Shown here piece after piece: positions 6,156 through 12,788 of a DNA stretch of 17,466 nt (positions are counted from its first letter, which is position 1; every line of letters starts with the position of its first letter). The DNA lies in NCBI GenBank assembly GCA_045614365.1, contig JAZLCV010000060.1, positions 1 to 17,466 on the forward strand, written 5' to 3'. The translations under genes were made by a program, and so were the position numbers. This stretch comes from SIG480 sp045614365. GTDB lineage: Bacteria > Bacillota > Clostridia > Oscillospirales > JAAYXM01. A model generated the notes under the pieces. The model did not search any database and was not told where the DNA came from. It saw only the letters and a program-made list of their open reading frames with translations.

Positions 6156-6189
6156 CGCTATTTTTCAGGGGGAGTCCCGAAAAACAGCG
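6156..6189 (+). promoter_or_regulatory. Leader hairpin before lemA
   Basis: CGCTATTTTTC-A-GGG pairs with CCC-GAAAAACAGCG (6156-6170 with 6176-6189; one A-C mismatch, one bulged A) around a five-base loop. It ends about 10 nt before the purine-rich ribosome site of lemA, so it may affect initiation or mRNA stability. No T-run follows, so it is not a standard terminator. Confidence 0.4.
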
Positions 6190-6211
6190 TCAAAAAAGAA
6201 AGGTGTTTTTT

Positions 6212-6757
6212 ATGGGTATCATTATTTTGATTGCAGTGGTTATTGTCCTCGTTCTGTGGTTTGTTTCCTCGCAACGCTCTCTTGTTGTAATGGACGAAAA
6301 TATCAACAACGCTATGAGCCAGATCGGCGTTGTGCTCACCTCCCGCTGGGATGCGCTAACTGCGCTTCTTGACCTCACAAAGGGGTATGCTGAGCATGAG
6401 TATAAAACTATTTCGGATACAATAAAGATGCGCACATCCGTTACGGCAAGGTCTTCAGCTGCGGAGGTAAACGCGCAGGAAAATATGATCACCGAGGCGC
6501 TCGGCAGAATTATGGCAGTTGCAGAAGGATATCCCGAGCTTCGAGCAAATGAGAACTACATCAAGACAATGGACAGCGTGAACGAATACGAAGAAACCGT
6601 GCGCCGTGCCCGCCTTGTGTATAACGATAGTGTAACAAAGCTTAACCGTGCAATCCGTATGTTCCCGACGTCGGTTGCGGCATCGCTTCTTGGTATACGT
6701 GCACGCGATTATCTCGAGGCAAACGCCGCAAAGGCTGATATGCCGGATATGAAGTGA
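6212..6757 (+). CDS. lemA: LemA family protein
   Basis: 181-residue protein with one N-terminal membrane helix (about residues 2-18, GIIILIAVVIVLVLWFV), no cleavable signal, and a helical domain with family features: NNAMSQIGVVLTSRWDALTALLDLTKGYAEHE, then a tail with YNDSVTKLNRAIRMFPTSVAASLLGIRARDYLEA, close to the usual YN..V..YN..I..FP pattern (the second YN here is LN). Residues are quoted in shortened form only to mark positions. The ATG at 6212 sits eight bases after GAAAGG; a GTG nine bases earlier is in frame but badly spaced. The biochemical role of LemA is not established. It is commonly paired with DUF2207/TPM-type membrane proteins, as here, where the next gene overlaps or abuts its stop. 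Expression probably depends on the 19-bp-spacer promoter upstream. Confidence 0.9.
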   Translation: MGIIILIAVVIVLVLWFVSSQRSLVVMDENINNAMSQIGVVLTSRWDALTALLDLTKGYAEHEYKTISDTIKMRTSVTARSSAAEVNAQENMITEALGRIMAVAEGYPELRANENYIKTMDSVNEYEETVRRARLVYNDSVTKLNRAIRMFPTSVAASLLGIRARDYLEANAAKADMPDMK

Positions 6758-6768
6758 GGAAGGCTGTA

Positions 6769-8421
6769 ATGTGGGTTGTGAAAAAAATAAGCATTCTCAT
6801 CTCTGCGCTATGCATTTGCGTGTTGTCTGCATTTGCTGCAAACAATGTTTCGGAAATTGACATTTCCGTTACCATAAGGGACGACGGCAGTGCATATATC
6901 GTTCAGGAATGGCAAGGAGAGTTTTCCGAGGGAACGGAGAACTATATCCCGATAGCAACGGACGGAATTGAGCTTACGGCATTTGGCGTATCCGATGAAA
7001 ACGGTGCATATGAGTTTGTGGAAAACTGGGATATTGATGCTTCGTTTGAAGAAAAGATACGCAAATGCGGTATTGCTGAAACTGCAGACGGCGTTGAGCT
7101 GTGTTTCGGTATTTCGGAATACGGTGAGCGCAGATACGCAATAGAATACATAATAGACGGCTTTGTAAAAAGCTATACGGACCGTGACGGAACGAATTTT
7201 ATGCTTATAAATCCCGATATGTCAACATTCCCGACAGATGGACATATTGTGATTGAACTTGAAAACGGAAAGCAGCTAAGCGATGTGAATGCAGGAGTCT
7301 GGGGGTTCGGGTTTGACGGCAATGTTGAATTCCGCAACGGAAAAATGCACGCATACACTATAAGCTCACTTTCCGGAAGCGAGCATATGACGGTTATGTT
7401 CTGCCTTGACAAAGGCATTGTTTCACCGCTTGTTTCGGAAAACAAATCCTTCGAGGACGTGAAAGAGCGTGCCTTTGAGGGTAGCGATTATGACAGCTAC
7501 GGAGATGATGACGGCGGTCTGCTTGATGTGCTTTTCGTTATCTTCATTCTTGTTATTATTCCGTTGATTCTTATTCTTGTTGCAGTTTATATTATAAAAA
7601 GAAAGATGGAGCTTAAGAAGTTTTATAAATCGGCAGAGTATTTTCGCGATATCCCCAATGGCGGAGACATTTCGCTTTCTCATTATCTTGCCGTGAACTT
7701 CGATGTTTCGGAGGAAGAGAGCCTGATTCTCGGTGCTCTTATCCTTTCGATGATCAATAATGGATATATAATTCCGCTGACGGAAGAGATTATCGGTCTT
7801 TTCGGCGGGATAAAGCAGTCGGTAAACTTAAAGCTTGTACGCGAGCCGGAGAAAGAGGCAGAGAAAAGGCTTTACCAAATACTCATCGCCGCGGCGGGAG
7901 AAGATGGGGTCCTGCAGGAGCGTGAGCTTGAAAAATACGCTTATAAAAATTGCGATGCCGTAAAAGAGCTTATTGACGCGACAAAAAGCGACGGTGAAAA
8001 CACCTTTATATCGTCCGGAGGCTTCAGCGGAGGTGCGGGCAACCGTGTTCGTGACCTGTCTGATAGCGGAAAGGCATCTCTTGCCGAAATTATGGGACTT
8101 AAAAAATATTTAGATGAGTTTTCGCTTATTTCCGAGCGAAGCATTACGGAAACCACAATCTGGAAGGATTATATGGTGTATGCAACGCTTCTTGGTATCG
8201 CGGAAAAGGTTATAAAACAGCTTGAAAAAATATGTCCGGAGAAGATAACGGAGTTTGAAAGCTACAACAGAAACGTAATTATTGCCAATAGCTATTACCA
8301 CAGCATTTATCGTTCTGTACAGCGTGCTCAGGCAATGCGCTCCGGAGGTTCCGGCGGACGTGCGTCTATCGGTGGAGGCGGCGGTTTTTCCGGCGGGGGT
8401 TCGGGCGGAGGCTCGAGATAA
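6769..8421 (+). CDS. DUF2207 family membrane protein
   Basis: About 550 residues. The ATG at 6769 is preferred over a GTG at 6754 because GAGGAAGG lies just upstream. Order of parts: a signal peptide (KKISILISALCICVLSAFA, cleavage near AFA-A); an extracellular beta-rich DUF2207 domain with IDISVTIRDDGSAYIVQEW; an acidic linker (EGSDYDSYGDDDGG); one strong membrane helix at about 252-276; a cytoplasmic domain; and a Gly/Ser-rich C-terminus (GGGGGFSGGGSGGGS). This matches the YciQ-like family usually found next to lemA. The molecular function is unknown; an envelope role with LemA is inferred from the repeated pairing. It follows lemA by 11 bp and is followed by a small lipoprotein gene. Confidence 0.9.
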   Translation: MWVVKKISILISALCICVLSAFAANNVSEIDISVTIRDDGSAYIVQEWQGEFSEGTENYIPIATDGIELTAFGVSDENGAYEFVENWDIDASFEEKIRKCGIAETADGVELCFGISEYGERRYAIEYIIDGFVKSYTDRDGTNFMLINPDMSTFPTDGHIVIELENGKQLSDVNAGVWGFGFDGNVEFRNGKMHAYTISSLSGSEHMTVMFCLDKGIVSPLVSENKSFEDVKERAFEGSDYDSYGDDDGGLLDVLFVIFILVIIPLILILVAVYIIKRKMELKKFYKSAEYFRDIPNGGDISLSHYLAVNFDVSEEESLILGALILSMINNGYIIPLTEEIIGLFGGIKQSVNLKLVREPEKEAEKRLYQILIAAAGEDGVLQERELEKYAYKNCDAVKELIDATKSDGENTFISSGGFSGGAGNRVRDLSDSGKASLAEIMGLKKYLDEFSLISERSITETTIWKDYMVYATLLGIAEKVIKQLEKICPEKITEFESYNRNVIIANSYYHSIYRSVQRAQAMRSGGSGGRASIGGGGGFSGGGSGGGSR

Positions 8422-8480
8422 AAAACAGTCAACAATTTTGCCGCCAAAAAACTAACTATTATTGTATGGAGATGTTTATT

Positions 8481-8960
8481 ATGAAAAAAATTATTACTCT
8501 TTCTCTCGCTCTTGTTATGGTTCTCGCACTTTTCACAGCTTGCGGAGATCCGGTAGAAGCAGAGCTTACAAATTTCCTCAACGTTGAGATGGTTGATGTA
8601 AACGCAAATTACGAAAAGATCAAGGAAGAGGTCGGCAAGTGGGAAACAATGGAAGAAGATGCTGATTTTATAAAGAGCCTTGATGAAGTTCTTCTCCCGC
8701 TTTGCGAGGATTCTCTCACAAAGGTAAATGCTATTGCTCTTGAAACAGAGGAAGTCAAGGGAGTTCAGGAAAAATATGTCAAGGTTATGGAAACATACAA
8801 GAACGGCTTTGAAACGATGTCTGCTGCTGCAAAAGCCGGCGATGCTGAAAAGGTTGAGGAAGGTATGAACAAGCTCGGCGAAGCAGTTACATACCTTGAC
8901 GAATACAACGCAGCACTTGAAGAGCTTGCTGCACAGTTCGGTTCTGAAGTCCAGTACTAA
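8481..8960 (+). CDS. Small predicted lipoprotein
   Basis: 159-residue secreted lipoprotein. The N-terminus is KK, a hydrophobic stretch, then LALFTAC with C21 as the lipidated cysteine, a common Clostridia variant of the lipobox. The mature part is all-helical, rich in Glu and Lys and likely coiled-coil, for example MSAAAKAGDAEKVEEGMNKL. The ATG at 8481 is chosen over one at 8466 because it directly precedes the Lys-Lys signal start and has TGGAGA nine bases upstream. No family was recognised. It lies 59 bp after the DUF2207 gene with no terminator between them, so it may share the lemA transcript and act with that envelope system; this link rests only on position. Confidence 0.75.
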   Translation: MKKIITLSLALVMVLALFTACGDPVEAELTNFLNVEMVDVNANYEKIKEEVGKWETMEEDADFIKSLDEVLLPLCEDSLTKVNAIALETEEVKGVQEKYVKVMETYKNGFETMSAAAKAGDAEKVEEGMNKLGEAVTYLDEYNAALEELAAQFGSEVQY

Positions 8961-8994
8961 TATATAATTTATAACAAATAGGCGGCATAAAGAG

Positions 8995-9025
8995 AAGCGG
9001 GGCAAACAAAACGTTTGCTCCGCTT
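8995..9025. terminator. Terminator hairpin between convergent genes
   Basis: 13-bp stem AAGCGGGGCAAAC / GTTTGCTCCGCTT (one G-T pair) with a five-base loop, between the lipoprotein gene (plus) and proB (minus). Neither side has a long T-run, so efficiency is uncertain, but the position suits a shared terminator. Confidence 0.6.
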
Positions 9026-9039
9026 AAATAATATTTGTA

Positions 9040-9825
9040 TCAGTCTTTCATAAAGAGTGTGCCGGGGATGTGACCTGCAAGGATATCGTATGCATTTTCA
9101 ATGCGGCTGCCATTTGTGATAACCATCGGGATGCCGCTTTCAAAGCAGACCTCTGCCGCATGGATTTTGGTGACCATTCCGCCCGTGCCGAGCTTTGTAC
9201 CCGCACCGCCCGCAAGTGAGCGTATATCGGCGTTTATTTCGGTCACGCGCGGTATAACGCGTGCATTTTCGTTGGCGTGGGGGTCACAGTCGTACAAGCC
9301 GTCAATATCGGAGAAGATGATAAGCAAATCCGCTTTTACAAGCGCGGCAACTTCGGCTGAAAGCGTGTCGTTGTCGCCGAAGAGGATTTCATCTACGCCC
9401 GTGGTGTCGTTTTCATTTACAACCGGAATTGCACCGAGTTCAAACAGTGCTTCAAACGTGCTTTCAACCTTTTCACGACGTACCTCTTCTACAATATCGC
9501 TTTTTGTGATAAGAATCTGCCCCACAACCTGTGAATAGTCGAGGAAAAACTTATCGTAAATATGCATAAGCTCGCACTGACCGACGGATGCCGCCGCCTG
9601 CTTATAACGAAGCTCCTGCGGGCGCACGGTCATGCCGAGCTTCGACATACCTACGCCGATTGCACCGGAGGTGACGAGAACAACATCAAGCCCCATATTC
9701 TTTATATCGGAAAGGACGCGCGCAAGTGTTTCAAGATGGCGCAAATCAAGCCTTCCCGTGCTGTGTGTAAGTGTGGAAGTACCTACTTTTATAACAACTC
9801 TTTTTATCCCTTCGGGAGAAAACAT
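9040..9825 (-). CDS. proB: Glutamate 5-kinase, short form without PUA domain
   Basis: Catalyses the first step of proline synthesis, ATP-dependent phosphorylation of glutamate to glutamyl 5-phosphate. 261 residues of amino acid kinase fold with RVVIKVGTSTLT at the N-terminus, VTSGAIGVGM, VVNENDTTG, FGDNDTLSAEVAALVKAD, FSDIDGLYDCDP, and GTKLGTGGMVTKIHAA for nucleotide and substrate binding. E. coli ProB is 367 residues because of a C-terminal PUA domain, absent here as in other short forms. The ATG at 9825 has a modest GCAGG site. A promoter (TTGCAT-17-TAGAAT) lies directly upstream. proA is not adjacent in this window and would have to lie elsewhere. Confidence 0.93.
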   Translation of the reverse strand: MFSPEGIKRVVIKVGTSTLTHSTGRLDLRHLETLARVLSDIKNMGLDVVLVTSGAIGVGMSKLGMTVRPQELRYKQAAASVGQCELMHIYDKFFLDYSQVVGQILITKSDIVEEVRREKVESTFEALFELGAIPVVNENDTTGVDEILFGDNDTLSAEVAALVKADLLIIFSDIDGLYDCDPHANENARVIPRVTEINADIRSLAGGAGTKLGTGGMVTKIHAAEVCFESGIPMVITNGSRIENAYDILAGHIPGTLFMKD

Positions 9826-9859
9826 AACAAAAACCTGCCCTTTAATCTTCTTTTGTTAT

Positions 9860-9888
9860 ATTCTACCACATATTGCGGGATAATGCAA
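9860..9888 (-). promoter_or_regulatory. Promoter of proB
   Basis: On the minus strand TTGCAT (9883-9888), a 17-bp spacer and TAGAAT (9860-9865), followed after a short leader by the proB ATG at 9825. It lies downstream of the microprotein stop codon, so proB can be transcribed independently. Confidence 0.7.
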
Positions 9889-9906
9889 ACATTATTGAGA
9901 TTGCCG

Positions 9907-10062
9907 TTAGCCAATGCTTAAGAAATCCATTGAGCCCTGGCTTGTTGCGGTTTTATATTCACCGTTTACAAGAATTGTGTTTGTCGGTGTGCCGCTTGTT
10001 GTTATAACATCGTTTTTTAAAAGAGCAATCACCGTCATTGACGGCTTTTCGTACTTTTTCAT
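9907..10062 (-). CDS. 51-residue microprotein with KYEKP N-terminus
   Basis: Short gene. The ATG at 10062 is preceded by AAAGGAG about 11 bases upstream; TAA at 9907-9909. The product begins MKKYEKPSMTVIAL, has a central DVITTSGTPTNTILV, and ends GSMDFLSIG. It has no membrane helix or standard signal peptide. The start MKKYEKP..., then hydrophobic residues and a D-[VI]-[IL]-T-[TA]-S-G stretch, resembles many short, poorly characterised proteins in gut Clostridia; this is recalled from experience and not checked. It follows the exported-protein gene by 16 bp and is probably its operon partner. A peptide precursor or signal role is possible but unproven. Confidence 0.55.
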   Translation of the reverse strand: MKKYEKPSMTVIALLKNDVITTSGTPTNTILVNGEYKTATSQGSMDFLSIG

Positions 10063-10078
10063 AGTTTCACAATCTCCT

Positions 10079-10714
10079 TTATACTATATAATTTTCTGTA
10101 AATGAAAAAACTTTTCCTATTTCTCCGTTACTGTTCACATAAACGACTGCGTTACCACCATTGCTTGAATACAGCTCGTCTTCATTATTCGGTATGCATA
10201 CAAGTTCTTCGCCTGCGTAAGTGTTATCATCAAGCTTAATAACCGCAAAGTCCTCAGCACATTTGTATGATTGTGCTGACTCCTCAGCTATAATAACATT
10301 ATCATATGTATCATAGAAGCTCAGGGTATCGTTTCGCAACGATACGGCATTCACAAGATAAAAACCTTCTTCTGTACTGAATTTAGTGTCTATATCGCGA
10401 TAAAACGAAACAACCTCCAGTTGGCTTATTCTCTCGGCAGTGTTTGTTTTATACTTGGCAAAATAGTAATACCACTGATCCGGTTCTCCGACATCTGCAT
10501 TTTCGCCCAGCAGGGGCTTTCCGTCAAAATCTGTTATATCATCAACCGAAACCTTTACCGATGTTCCGCTTTCATCGACAAGAGTGAGCTGTACATAATA
10601 GCTGTTTGTTGCAGGATTATAACACTTTTTGAGGAAATTATATATCCGATTTTTCTTTTTCCGATTCTTCAACGGGTGCAGTAAATACTTTTGCAAAATC
10701 CGGCTTGCATCCAA
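10079..10714 (-). pseudogene. Downstream part of a probably frameshifted exported protein
   Basis: An open frame of about 190 meaningful residues, starting near NRIYNFLKK and ending ENYIV. It has two beta-rich stretches, such as YYVQLTLVDESGTSVKVSVDDIT and FSTEEGFYLVNAVSLRNDTLSFYD. It has no signal peptide, and the only in-frame start (TTG at 10714) has no ribosome site and lies 77 bp inside the preceding gene. Removing one base from the run of five A residues at 10650-10654 (minus-strand reading) would join it to that gene in one frame of about 330 residues. It is therefore best read as the 3' part of one gene with a single-base insertion or a sequencing error. No family was recognised. Confidence 0.55.
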
Positions 10715-11072
10715 TCGGTTCAGACCAGTGGGTAATTCCGTCTACAACGACAAACCCCCGGGCAAAGAATCTGCCGGAAAACGTTTCCGGAATATTAATG
10801 ATATTGCCGTAAAATGTCTTTGACGGTTTACCCTTAAGTACATCTCCTATCTGCGTATCGTCTGTTTCCGAGGTTACGAATTTGATTCCCGATTCGGTAA
10901 CCTCGCCGTCTGTTTCGGCATTGAAGAGATAGCGCACAAGTCCGTGCTTTTCTCCGTCAATGTTGTAATACCCTGCGTCGGTCGCGGTTGTCCATGTTAC
11001 AGCCGCACTCGCGGAGAGGGAAAGTGCGAACAGTAAGAGGACGGAAATAAATATTTTTTGCGCGTTTCTCAT
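10638..11072 (-). CDS. Exported protein with signal peptide (5' part of a probably frameshifted gene)
   Basis: 144 residues up to the first stop. The ATG at 11072 has a strong AGGAGGT nine bases upstream; longer forms from 11204 would run through a terminator hairpin and are rejected. Residues 1-24 are a clear signal peptide (KIFISVLLLFALSLSASA-A). The mature part has one fibronectin-like or beta-sandwich stretch ending in SGRFFARGFVVVDGITHWSEPIG, a pattern seen in Clostridia cell-surface proteins where the pieces read as NIPETF..FARGFVVVDG. It ends in EESEKEKSDI, right at two A5 runs, and the next open frame continues without its own start. The likely role is at the cell surface; no enzyme motif is seen. 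Confidence 0.65.
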   Translation of the reverse strand: MRNAQKIFISVLLLFALSLSASAAVTWTTATDAGYYNIDGEKHGLVRYLFNAETDGEVTESGIKFVTSETDDTQIGDVLKGKPSKTFYGNIINIPETFSGRFFARGFVVVDGITHWSEPIGCKPDFAKVFTAPVEESEKEKSDI

Positions 11073-11093
11073 TTTGATTTTACCTCCTAAAAA

Positions 11094-11131
11094 TAAAAAA
11101 ATGCGTAGCTCTTTGTAAGAAGAGCCACGCA
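11094..11131 (-). terminator. Intrinsic terminator in the leader of the exported-protein gene
   Basis: On the minus strand a 12-bp stem with one mismatch (TGCGTGGCTCTT / AAGAGCTACGCA; 11120-11131 with 11102-11113), a six-base loop, then a run of seven T residues. The AGGAGGT of the next gene begins within about ten bases of the T-run, so no promoter fits between. Transcription entering from upstream must read through it: either a conditional attenuator or a barrier to read-through from the toxin locus. Confidence 0.65.
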
Positions 11132-11158
11132 CTATACTGCAAAAGTTTTTCAAAATAG

Positions 11159-11187
11159 TTGACAAAACATATTTTATTAAGTATAAT
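11159..11187 (+). promoter_or_regulatory. Consensus promoter of the convergent small RNA
   Basis: Perfect TTGACA (11159-11164), exactly 17 bp, perfect TATAAT (11182-11187). It is the strongest promoter in the window and has no ORF of note downstream before a terminator ending near 11278. Confidence 0.8.
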
Positions 11188-11193
11188 AAGTAT

Positions 11194-11278
11194 AGAAAAG
11201 GCAAGACCTCAAACGGTTATGCCAAAGGTGGTTTATTTATAAAAATAACACGACTTTGACGGGGCGTGTTATTTTTTT
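11194..11278 (+). ncRNA. Candidate antisense antitoxin RNA (type I system)
   Basis: Predicted RNA of about 85 nt from the consensus promoter at 11159-11187 to the bidirectional terminator at 11241-11276. It contains GGCAAGACCTCAAACGGTTATGCC, which can close as GGCA/TGCC leaving ACCTC in the loop; that loop could pair with the GAGGT of the toxin Shine-Dalgarno. Its 3' end is fully complementary to the 3' end of the convergent toxin mRNA, including the last codons. The convergent arrangement with a shared terminator is that of Fst/Txp-like type I antitoxins. Ends are predicted, not mapped; the antitoxin role is inference. Confidence 0.6.
11241..11276. terminator. Bidirectional terminator shared by toxin mRNA and antisense RNA
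   Basis: Perfect 12-bp stem AAAAATAACACG / CGTGTTATTTTT (11241-11252 with 11265-11276) around a 12-base loop, with T-runs on both strands. The toxin stop codon (11269-11271) and last lysine codons lie inside the stem, so the two RNAs overlap here. Confidence 0.75.
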
Positions 11279-11337
11279 ATGGAAATTACTAAAAGTAACA
11301 GAATAATCATAAATGAAATTATGTATTCACTATCCAT
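11269..11337 (-). CDS. 22-residue hydrophobic peptide, candidate type I toxin
   Basis: ATG at 11337, TAA at 11269-11271. The product is MDSEYIISF, a hydrophobic run MIILLLLVISI, and a KK end: one short membrane-spanning segment with an acidic N-terminus and a basic C-terminus, the build of Fst/TxpA/holin-like toxins. The Shine-Dalgarno GGAGGTGA (11343-11350) is near perfect and five bases from the ATG. It can be masked by an 8-bp stem with ATCATCTC (11342-11349 with 11359-11366, one G-U pair). A perfect 11-bp inverted repeat CGGTTATGCCA (11214-11224 and 11366-11376) flanks the locus. These features, plus the convergent RNA, support a type I toxin. Toxicity is untested and the exact family is uncertain. 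Confidence 0.65.
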   Translation of the reverse strand: MDSEYIISFMIILLLLVISIKK

Positions 11338-11430
11338 AGCTATCACCTCCCGATATAAGAGATGATGGCATAACCGCCCAGCTGTTACACTGTTTTCAGT
11401 CTTACCTTATCGGATTTCTCCGACAAAGAC

Positions 11431-11459
11431 ATTATATAACATATTTTACATTATTTGAA
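11431..11459 (-). promoter_or_regulatory. Predicted promoter of the toxin mRNA
   Basis: On the minus strand TTCAAA (11454-11459), 17 bp, perfect TATAAT (11431-11436). The leader to the toxin ATG would be about 85 nt and contains small hairpins (TCGGA-GAAA-TCCGA, ACTG-AAAA-CAGT) before the Shine-Dalgarno-masking stem. Confidence 0.5.
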
Positions 11460-11474
11460 CATCGTAATTTCTTT

Positions 11475-12605
11475 TTATACATTTATATCAAACATTTCTG
11501 ACAGAACTGCCCAGTTCTGCGGGAAAGGGCGCATAAGGTTCCAATATCCTGCACCGAAAAGCGAATATTCGCTGATGAGCGAGAGCTTTGCCGCAATGCT
11601 TCGCGCATCCTCAAAATGCACTTCGTGGAGAACCCCGTCGGATGCGGTATAGTTAAAATATGGACTTTGTGAAGCTTCATTAAAAAGAATTTCAACACCT
11701 TTTTCACGTGCGATTTCCACCGCTTCAACGTTTGAGATTGACTGTGCGCGGCTCTCTCCCTGAACGAAGGGCAGCGCCCAATCGTAACCATAATTCGGGA
11801 TACCGAGATAAATCTTATAAGGCGGGATTTCCGTAAGCGCGTATTCTATTACAGCACGCACGTTTTCAATCGGCGCAACGGGAAACGGAGGACCGTACGT
11901 ATATCCCCATTCGTATGTCATAAGAAGAACATTATCTGCTGCTGCGCCTAAAAGCGCGTAATCGTGCCCTTCGTATAAAAGTCCCGGTTGGTCGGAACTT
12001 GTTTTCGGGGCAAGTGCTACGGTTACGGTTTTACCTTCTGCGTTCAAAAGTGCGCGGAGTTCTGCTATAAAATCGGCATATAAAGAAGCATTGCGTGCGG
12101 GGATGAACTCGAAATCTACATCAATGCCAGAATAACCCTTTTCGTTGATAACGGAAATGACGTTTTGTATCAGACTTTGCCGAGCTTCTGCGTTGTTTAA
12201 TACGATATCGGCAAGCGCGGAATCAAATCCGCCTTCTTCTGTGAGTGTTGAAAGATGCATAAGTGAAGCTGTGCCGTATTCGCGCGAGAGCGTGAGCAGG
12301 GTTTCGTCGTTTAAGTCCACAAGCCCGCCTGAGGGCGTTATTCCGTATGTAAATGGGATAAGGTATGTGAGAAATGGAAGAACGCTGCGTAAAAGCGATG
12401 CTTCTATAAAGGGGTATGCATAGCCGGAAACGGTGATGCTGCCAAGAGGTGTCCTTTCTTCGGAAGGTATAACCACCGTCTGCCCAACAACCAGACCTTC
12501 ACTCAGCGGAATTTCATTCACTGCAGAAAGTGTTCGTGCGCTGATGTTGAAGCTTTCTCCGATTGAGGTCAGCGTATCTCCGGCGCGGACAACATAAATT
12601 TCCAA
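11475..12605 (-). CDS. LysM-GH18 glycosidase, SleL/YaaH type
   Basis: 376-residue protein with one LysM domain at residues 2-47 (IYVVRAGDTLTSIGESF, then VVGQTVVIP) and a GH18 catalytic domain from about 55. The GH18 signature is GYSGIDVDFEF with D162, D164 and the proton donor E166; later strands LLMTYEWG and GIPNYGYDW fit the family. No signal peptide is present, as in spore-associated SleL/YaaH proteins that hydrolyse cortex fragments as N-acetylglucosaminidases. The TTG at 12605 is favoured over GTG 12614 because AAAGGAG lies eight bases upstream of the TTG, whereas the GTG overlaps it. It stands alone, divergent from rpmE. It supports, but does not prove, a spore-forming host. Confidence 0.88.
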   Translation of the reverse strand: MEIYVVRAGDTLTSIGESFNISARTLSAVNEIPLSEGLVVGQTVVIPSEERTPLGSITVSGYAYPFIEASLLRSVLPFLTYLIPFTYGITPSGGLVDLNDETLLTLSREYGTASLMHLSTLTEEGGFDSALADIVLNNAEARQSLIQNVISVINEKGYSGIDVDFEFIPARNASLYADFIAELRALLNAEGKTVTVALAPKTSSDQPGLLYEGHDYALLGAAADNVLLMTYEWGYTYGPPFPVAPIENVRAVIEYALTEIPPYKIYLGIPNYGYDWALPFVQGESRAQSISNVEAVEIAREKGVEILFNEASQSPYFNYTASDGVLHEVHFEDARSIAAKLSLISEYSLFGAGYWNLMRPFPQNWAVLSEMFDINV

Positions 12606-12704
12606 AAGTATCACTCCTTTAAATCAACATATGCCAATAAAAGGTAAATAATAACCGCAGATTTAGTGTTTTAGTGTTTTTCTTTGAAAAAATAAAAAAA
12701 ACTA

Positions 12705-12733
12705 TTGATTTTTGCGTGAAAATGTGATATTAT
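12705..12733 (+). promoter_or_regulatory. Promoter of rpmE
   Basis: TTGATT (12705-12710), 17-bp spacer, TATTAT (12728-12733), in an AT-rich gap between the divergent GH18 gene and rpmE. Confidence 0.6.
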
Positions 12734-12788
12734 TTACTTTGCTATTTAATTGAGTAATAAAGAAGCATTACCGAAAGAGGTGAATTTC

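Noticed and set aside
8328..9005. 225-residue minus-strand open frame ending in a proline-rich stretch
   Set aside because: The proline run is the antisense of the Gly-rich DUF2207 tail; the rest is antisense to the lipoprotein gene.
9826..9906. T-box or riboswitch in front of proB
   Set aside because: The leader from the predicted start is too short and has no T-box or other recognisable motif.
11102..11204. N-terminal extension of the exported protein to 11204
   Set aside because: It would translate through a terminator hairpin and the antisense promoter region; the ATG at 11072 has a strong ribosome site and signal peptide.
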